NCBI GenBank assembly: GCA_039180865.1
Contig: JBCDCZ010000212.1
Location: 1 to 8,034, forward strand
Reading direction: 5' to 3'
From: JBCDCU01 sp039180865
GTDB lineage: Bacteria; Pseudomonadota; Alphaproteobacteria; Rhizobiales; JACESI01
DNA: 8,034 bases
Position numbers and translations under genes: made by a program
Shown here: piece by piece, positions 5,530-8,034 of the stretch
Layout of the letters: each line of letters starts with the position of its first letter
Position numbering within the stretch: the stretch's first letter is position 1
Notes under the pieces: generated by a model
The model's input: the letters and a program-made list of their open reading frames with translations, nothing else
Databases searched by the model: none
What the model was told of the DNA's origin: nothing

Positions 5530-5967
5530 ATGAAGGCTATTGGTGTTAACCGACCTGACCATCACGAATTAAAGGCGAACCCCTGGTTTCTGCTCGGACG
5601 GATCGTTTTAGCTTCGCTCTTTGTGTTAGGCGGGATCGAAAAGATCGGTAATCCCGAAAATTCGATTGCCATGATGACGTCTGCGGGCCTGCCGTACCCA
5701 TCGCTTCTAATCTACCTGGTGATAGTGGCTGAACTCGGTTTCGGTTTGATCATAGCATGCGGCACGACCCTATTTTTCGCGCGCGTTGTCATCGCATCTG
5801 CGTTCTGCCTTATTGTGCATACCGCGCTTGTGAACATAATTTTCCACGCCTTTTGGACGCTGGAGGGTGCGGCTGCGCGCCTTGAACTTTCGCTGTTTTT
5901 CAAGAACGTCGGCGTGATCGGTGGATTGGTTGTCGTTGCGGCTATCTATAGGCGTTTTCCAGCTTGA
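5530..5967 (+). CDS. DoxX-family membrane protein
   Basis: A 145-residue inner-membrane protein with four predicted helices (about 19-37, 57-78, 83-103, 121-141). The DoxX signature is NPWFLLGRIVLASLFVLGGIEKI (17-39), followed by SAGLPYPSLLIYLVIVAELGFGLIIACG (51-78) and an FFKNVGVIGGLVVV segment (123-136). DoxX proteins are linked to thiol/quinone redox balance and appear in oxidoreductase membrane complexes; no enzymatic residue can be assigned here. The frame is open upstream to a GTG at 5449, but that stretch holds the promoter and dyads. AAGGA lies eight bases before ATG 5530, so I chose that start. It is downstream of the HxlR gene by 113 bp on the same strand, with its own promoter. Confidence 0.88.
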   Translation: MKAIGVNRPDHHELKANPWFLLGRIVLASLFVLGGIEKIGNPENSIAMMTSAGLPYPSLLIYLVIVAELGFGLIIACGTTLFFARVVIASAFCLIVHTALVNIIFHAFWTLEGAAARLELSLFFKNVGVIGGLVVVAAIYRRFPA

Positions 5968-6000
5968 TAAGCAGAGAAACTTCAATGTGATTAACCTACC

Positions 6001-6040
6001 AAAAAAGGGCGCCCTGAGACCACAGACCGGGGGCGCCCTT
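6001..6040 (-). terminator. Rho-independent terminator of the DUF3179 gene
   Basis: A perfect 10-bp stem, AAGGGCGCCC (6005-6014) with GGGCGCCCTT (6031-6040), encloses a 16-base loop. Read on the minus strand it is followed by six Ts (complement of 6001-6006), a textbook intrinsic terminator 29 bp past the DUF3179 stop. On the plus strand only a broken T-rich tail (TTAAAGTTTTG) follows, so it may also stop DoxX transcription, less efficiently. Confidence 0.9.
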
Positions 6041-6068
6041 AAAGTTTTGTCCTGCGTGTTGTTTCTTC

Positions 6069-7463
6069 TTATCCGTCTGACGCAGGCCAGAGTGCGGTTT
6101 TGGGGTGGAACTGGGACCAGGCGAACCAGAAGGCCTGGTGGCTGCCGAGATCGGTACCGTCAGCATCGACTGCCCTGATACCGCCAGCATCAAGCTTCAG
6201 CCGAACATTTTCAAAGGCGATTTCCTCGCCACGCTGAAGGGCAACGAAGGCCTGACTGCGCTGGAAGGCAATTGGTTTGCCGGAAGCGGTGATCGCACCG
6301 ATGATGTCTTCATGGACCGGCAGGCGCGGATCGACATCGCCGACCGGAAAGATCGGGCCGTTGGCGTCCCGCGTATTGCGGAAATCGGGGTCGCGGCCAA
6401 GGGCATAACGCTCATGAAGTACAGTCGTTGACGGGTGGGCTTTCTTCCAGGCACCCCAGGTCGTTGTGACAACGGTTGCCTGTTCGAGCTTAACGCCTTT
6501 TTCGGCAAGCGGTCCTGTCTGGGCGTGGCCCAGAAAGGTGTCAAATACAGAGTACGTGTTGAGATCGTACATGACTTTGTTGGATCGGTTGAGAAGCCCG
6601 GAGGTGCGCAGGATCGGGCGCTCGACACCGTCCGGCTGGCGGTCCGTAAAGAAAGCCTGCGCAGCGCCGCACAAGGTGCAATAGGGAATGCCGAGGTGAC
6701 GACCGCCAAGCGTATCGTTCACCATTTCGCGCACTTCCATGATCTGACGCGGATAAGCGCGGGCTTCGCCATTGAGCTTGATACCAAAGACAACGTCATC
6801 GTCTTTCGGCCATTTCGCATCTTCCGCGTTCACGACTTCCGGATTGTCGGCAGCCGGAATGCAGTTGCAGACGTCATCGGTCTTGTCATGTGGGCGGTCG
6901 TCAATCAGAACACCGCCCCAGGAAACAAGCCGCCAATCGACATTGCCTTCGGTGAAGATCTTATCCCAACCGGGTACGATCGTCGTGTAGATTGCGCGCT
7001 TGGCCCGAAGATAGTCAGGCGGGGCTGGAATGTTCCACGCAATCAGATGATCGGTCACAGTGCCCCACGGATTGCGGCCCTGAAGGTCTTTCCCAAGAAG
7101 CTTCGATGCAGTGTCTGCGAGCGCAACGTTGAGCTGCGGCTGAGCCACAAAGCGCAGGAGGTCGCTGATCAGCCAGACAATACGAGGGTCTTTTGATTCC
7201 GCGATTTCGGAAAGGGCAATCGATTCATCACGGCCCCAGGTGCCGTTCTGCATGGATTTGATAAAGGCGGCTTCCACGGCGCGCTTGAGACTCTCGGAAT
7301 AAGGACCATCCGGAATCGCCGGAGGCTGACCGAATTCCTTGATCACGAATTCCGAAAGCTTGCGCGGTTCATCCGCCTTCGTGGAGGCGATGAAGGCGAA
7401 TGAGAACGCGATAAGCGAGAGAATGAAGAGAAGGCGGGCGGGAAACCCGGTTGCCGATGCCAT
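6069..7463 (-). CDS. Secreted DUF3179-domain protein
   Basis: A 464-residue protein with an N-terminal signal peptide (hydrophobic residues 10-27, likely cut near STKA-DEP), so periplasmic or membrane-anchored. The DUF3179 domain spans about residues 170-455. Its hallmarks are WGGVLIDDRPHD (182-193), GIKLNGEARAYP (227-238), GIPYCTLCGAAQAF (258-271), TSGLLNRSNKVMYD (287-300), WGAWKKAHPSTTVL (336-349) and a C-terminal QAFWFAWSQFHP (443-454). Cys262 and Cys265 form a conserved CxxC, and a Cys-Asn-Cys lies at 199-201. The biochemical function of the family is not established; the CxxC suggests thiol redox or metal binding (inference). Residues 35-165 are a helical N-terminal region I do not recognise. 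AGGAAAGG lies seven bases before the ATG. Single-gene unit with its own terminator, divergent from the DM13 gene. Confidence 0.88.
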   Translation of the reverse strand: MASATGFPARLLFILSLIAFSFAFIASTKADEPRKLSEFVIKEFGQPPAIPDGPYSESLKRAVEAAFIKSMQNGTWGRDESIALSEIAESKDPRIVWLISDLLRFVAQPQLNVALADTASKLLGKDLQGRNPWGTVTDHLIAWNIPAPPDYLRAKRAIYTTIVPGWDKIFTEGNVDWRLVSWGGVLIDDRPHDKTDDVCNCIPAADNPEVVNAEDAKWPKDDDVVFGIKLNGEARAYPRQIMEVREMVNDTLGGRHLGIPYCTLCGAAQAFFTDRQPDGVERPILRTSGLLNRSNKVMYDLNTYSVFDTFLGHAQTGPLAEKGVKLEQATVVTTTWGAWKKAHPSTTVLHERYALGRDPDFRNTRDANGPIFPVGDVDPRLPVHEDIIGAITASGKPIAFQRSQAFVALQRGEEIAFENVRLKLDAGGIRAVDADGTDLGSHQAFWFAWSQFHPKTALWPASDG

Positions 7464-7807
7464 GAAAGGACCTTTCCTGTGCCGGTTTCATCGCGGAGTA
7501 TGCACAGATCGAGCGTGACTCGGCGCACTCCGTGTTTGTGCTGAGAGTCACCAAAAACCGACTTTGCGGCCAATCAAGAACAATCAGCAAGTTGTGAACG
7601 CTGTGATAATGCCGGAAAATCCGCCAAAACCGGCAGAAAGCGGCGAGATCGAGCGGGCAAAGCTTCACGGCACGAACAGGCGTATGTGAAATTATTGCCG
7701 GTTTTACTCAATCTCATGTGAATTTTTGTGACAGAGCTCGCTCTAGAAAGGTGTGACCTAGTCGGCCATATCGTAAGGCACCAAATCCTAAAACAAGGGG
7801 AACCCTC
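7464..7807. promoter_or_regulatory. Long divergent intergenic region between the DUF3179 and DM13 genes
   Basis: No gene is supported here. It contains a 37-nt interrupted hairpin (7515-7551); four TGCCGG units (7480-7485, 7610-7615, 7630-7635 inverted, 7696-7701), of which AAAACCGGCA (7626-7635) and TGCCGGTTTT (7696-7705) form a 10-bp inverted pair; and six TGTGA motifs, all on the plus strand (7593, 7602, 7685, 7717, 7727, 7752). Both flanking genes have strong ribosome binding sites. No confident -35/-10 pair was found for either, which suggests activator-dependent or alternative-sigma promoters (inference). Confidence 0.5.
7515..7551 (-). promoter_or_regulatory. Interrupted hairpin or dyad upstream of the DUF3179 gene
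   Basis: GTGACTC (7515-7521) pairs with GAGTCAC (7545-7551). After a symmetric 3-by-3 internal loop, GCAC (7525-7528) pairs with GTGC (7538-7541), leaving a 9-base loop. It sits 52-88 bases before the DUF3179 start, so it could be a 5' leader RNA structure or a protein-binding dyad. No T-run follows, so it is not a terminator. Confidence 0.4.
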
Positions 7808-8034
7808 ATGAACGTCTCTCGCCGTCACTTTACGGGCCTGATGCTCGCTGCCGCCACGACCGCAGCATTTGGCGCAACACCTGCACTCGCCGGATCAGGC
7901 GCACGCAAAGGTACTCTCTCAGGCCGCCAGGGTTACAAGGTCTCAGGTGGTGTTCAGGTCAAAAAGGCTGACGGCAAAACCAAAGTCGTTCTCGCCGACA
8001 ACTATGTTTTCGACCCGTCAAAGAACCCGCCGGA
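7808..8034 (+). CDS. Tat-exported DM13-domain protein (C-terminus cut by window)
   Basis: The first 75 residues are visible. SRRHFTG (4-10) followed by a moderately hydrophobic alanine-rich stretch and ALA at 26-28 form a twin-arginine signal peptide, so the protein is probably exported folded, possibly with a cofactor. The mature start, KGTLSGRQGYKVSGGVQVKKADGKTKVVLADNYVFDPSKNPP (34-75), matches the start of a DM13 domain (GTFxG..GhxxsGxvxv...dg...l.L.dfxfd..P), a family proposed to work in extracytoplasmic redox or electron transfer. AAGGGG lies seven bases before the ATG. Divergent from the secreted DUF3179 protein. The assignment rests on about half a domain. Confidence 0.75.
   Translation, partial: MNVSRRHFTGLMLAAATTAAFGATPALAGSGARKGTLSGRQGYKVSGGVQVKKADGKTKVVLADNYVFDPSKNPP

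Noticed and set aside
6435..7196. 253-codon plus-strand open frame
   Set aside because: Fully antisense to the well-supported DUF3179 gene, with no recognisable domain; a shadow of GC-rich codon use.
7593..7606. CRP/FNR-type site suggested by TGTGA motifs
   Set aside because: The required inverted TCACA half-site is absent; the motifs are direct repeats.
7574..7828. 84-codon minus-strand open frame in the long intergenic region
   Set aside because: No ribosome binding site or recognisable domain, it overlaps the DM13 start, and the composition is arginine/serine/cysteine-rich as in random frames.
1..8034. Defence island, prophage, CRISPR array, insertion sequence or tRNA-linked integration
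   Set aside because: No transposase, integrase, nuclease, spaced repeats, terminal inverted repeats or RNA genes could be found by reading both strands.

Overview
The window looks like a chromosomal stretch from an alphaproteobacterium. The grounds are moderate-to-high GC, GC-rich third codon positions, dense short transcription units in alternating orientation, and the gene families present (secreted YHS protein, DUF3179, Tat-exported DM13, MAPEG, DoxX). I cannot place it to genus. There are ten protein genes, two of them cut by the window edges, plus one possible small membrane ORF. I saw no tRNA, rRNA, CRISPR array, insertion sequence or phage gene.

Layout: (1) 1-392, minus: C-terminally cut SAM-dependent methyltransferase. 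(2) 520-1404, minus: LysR-type regulator, divergent from (3) 1547-2797, plus: MFS transporter, a possible 44-residue membrane ORF at 2790-2924, and an ABM-domain monooxygenase (2984-3331). (4) A GC-rich nested hairpin at 3333-3395 lies between the ABM gene and the convergent secreted YHS-domain gene (3421-3912, minus). (5) 4066-4886, minus: a two-gene unit of VOC/glyoxalase-like protein and MAPEG glutathione-dependent membrane enzyme, divergent from (6) 4976-5416, plus: HxlR-type regulator. (7) 5530-5967, plus: DoxX-family membrane protein behind its own promoter. (8) 6069-7463, minus: secreted DUF3179 protein with a clear intrinsic terminator. (9) A 343-bp divergent intergenic region. (10) 7808 to the end, plus: Tat-exported DM13-domain protein, cut by the window.

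Common theme (inference): several genes belong to families tied to quinones, electrophiles and thiol redox. These are the ABM quinol-monooxygenase type, VOC, MAPEG, HxlR with an N-terminal cysteine, and DoxX. The regulatory DNA is the most informative part. The HxlR/VOC divergent promoter holds three copies of a TTGCAA-centred motif. The DoxX promoter holds two TACG-N5-CGTA dyads 22 bp apart, one inside the -35/-10 spacer and one across the -10 and predicted start. The DUF3179/DM13 intergenic region holds a 37-nt interrupted hairpin, four TGCCGG units and six same-strand TGTGA motifs. No clearly new multi-gene system is evident. The best candidates for unreported biology are these operator architectures and the small ORF overlapping the MFS gene.
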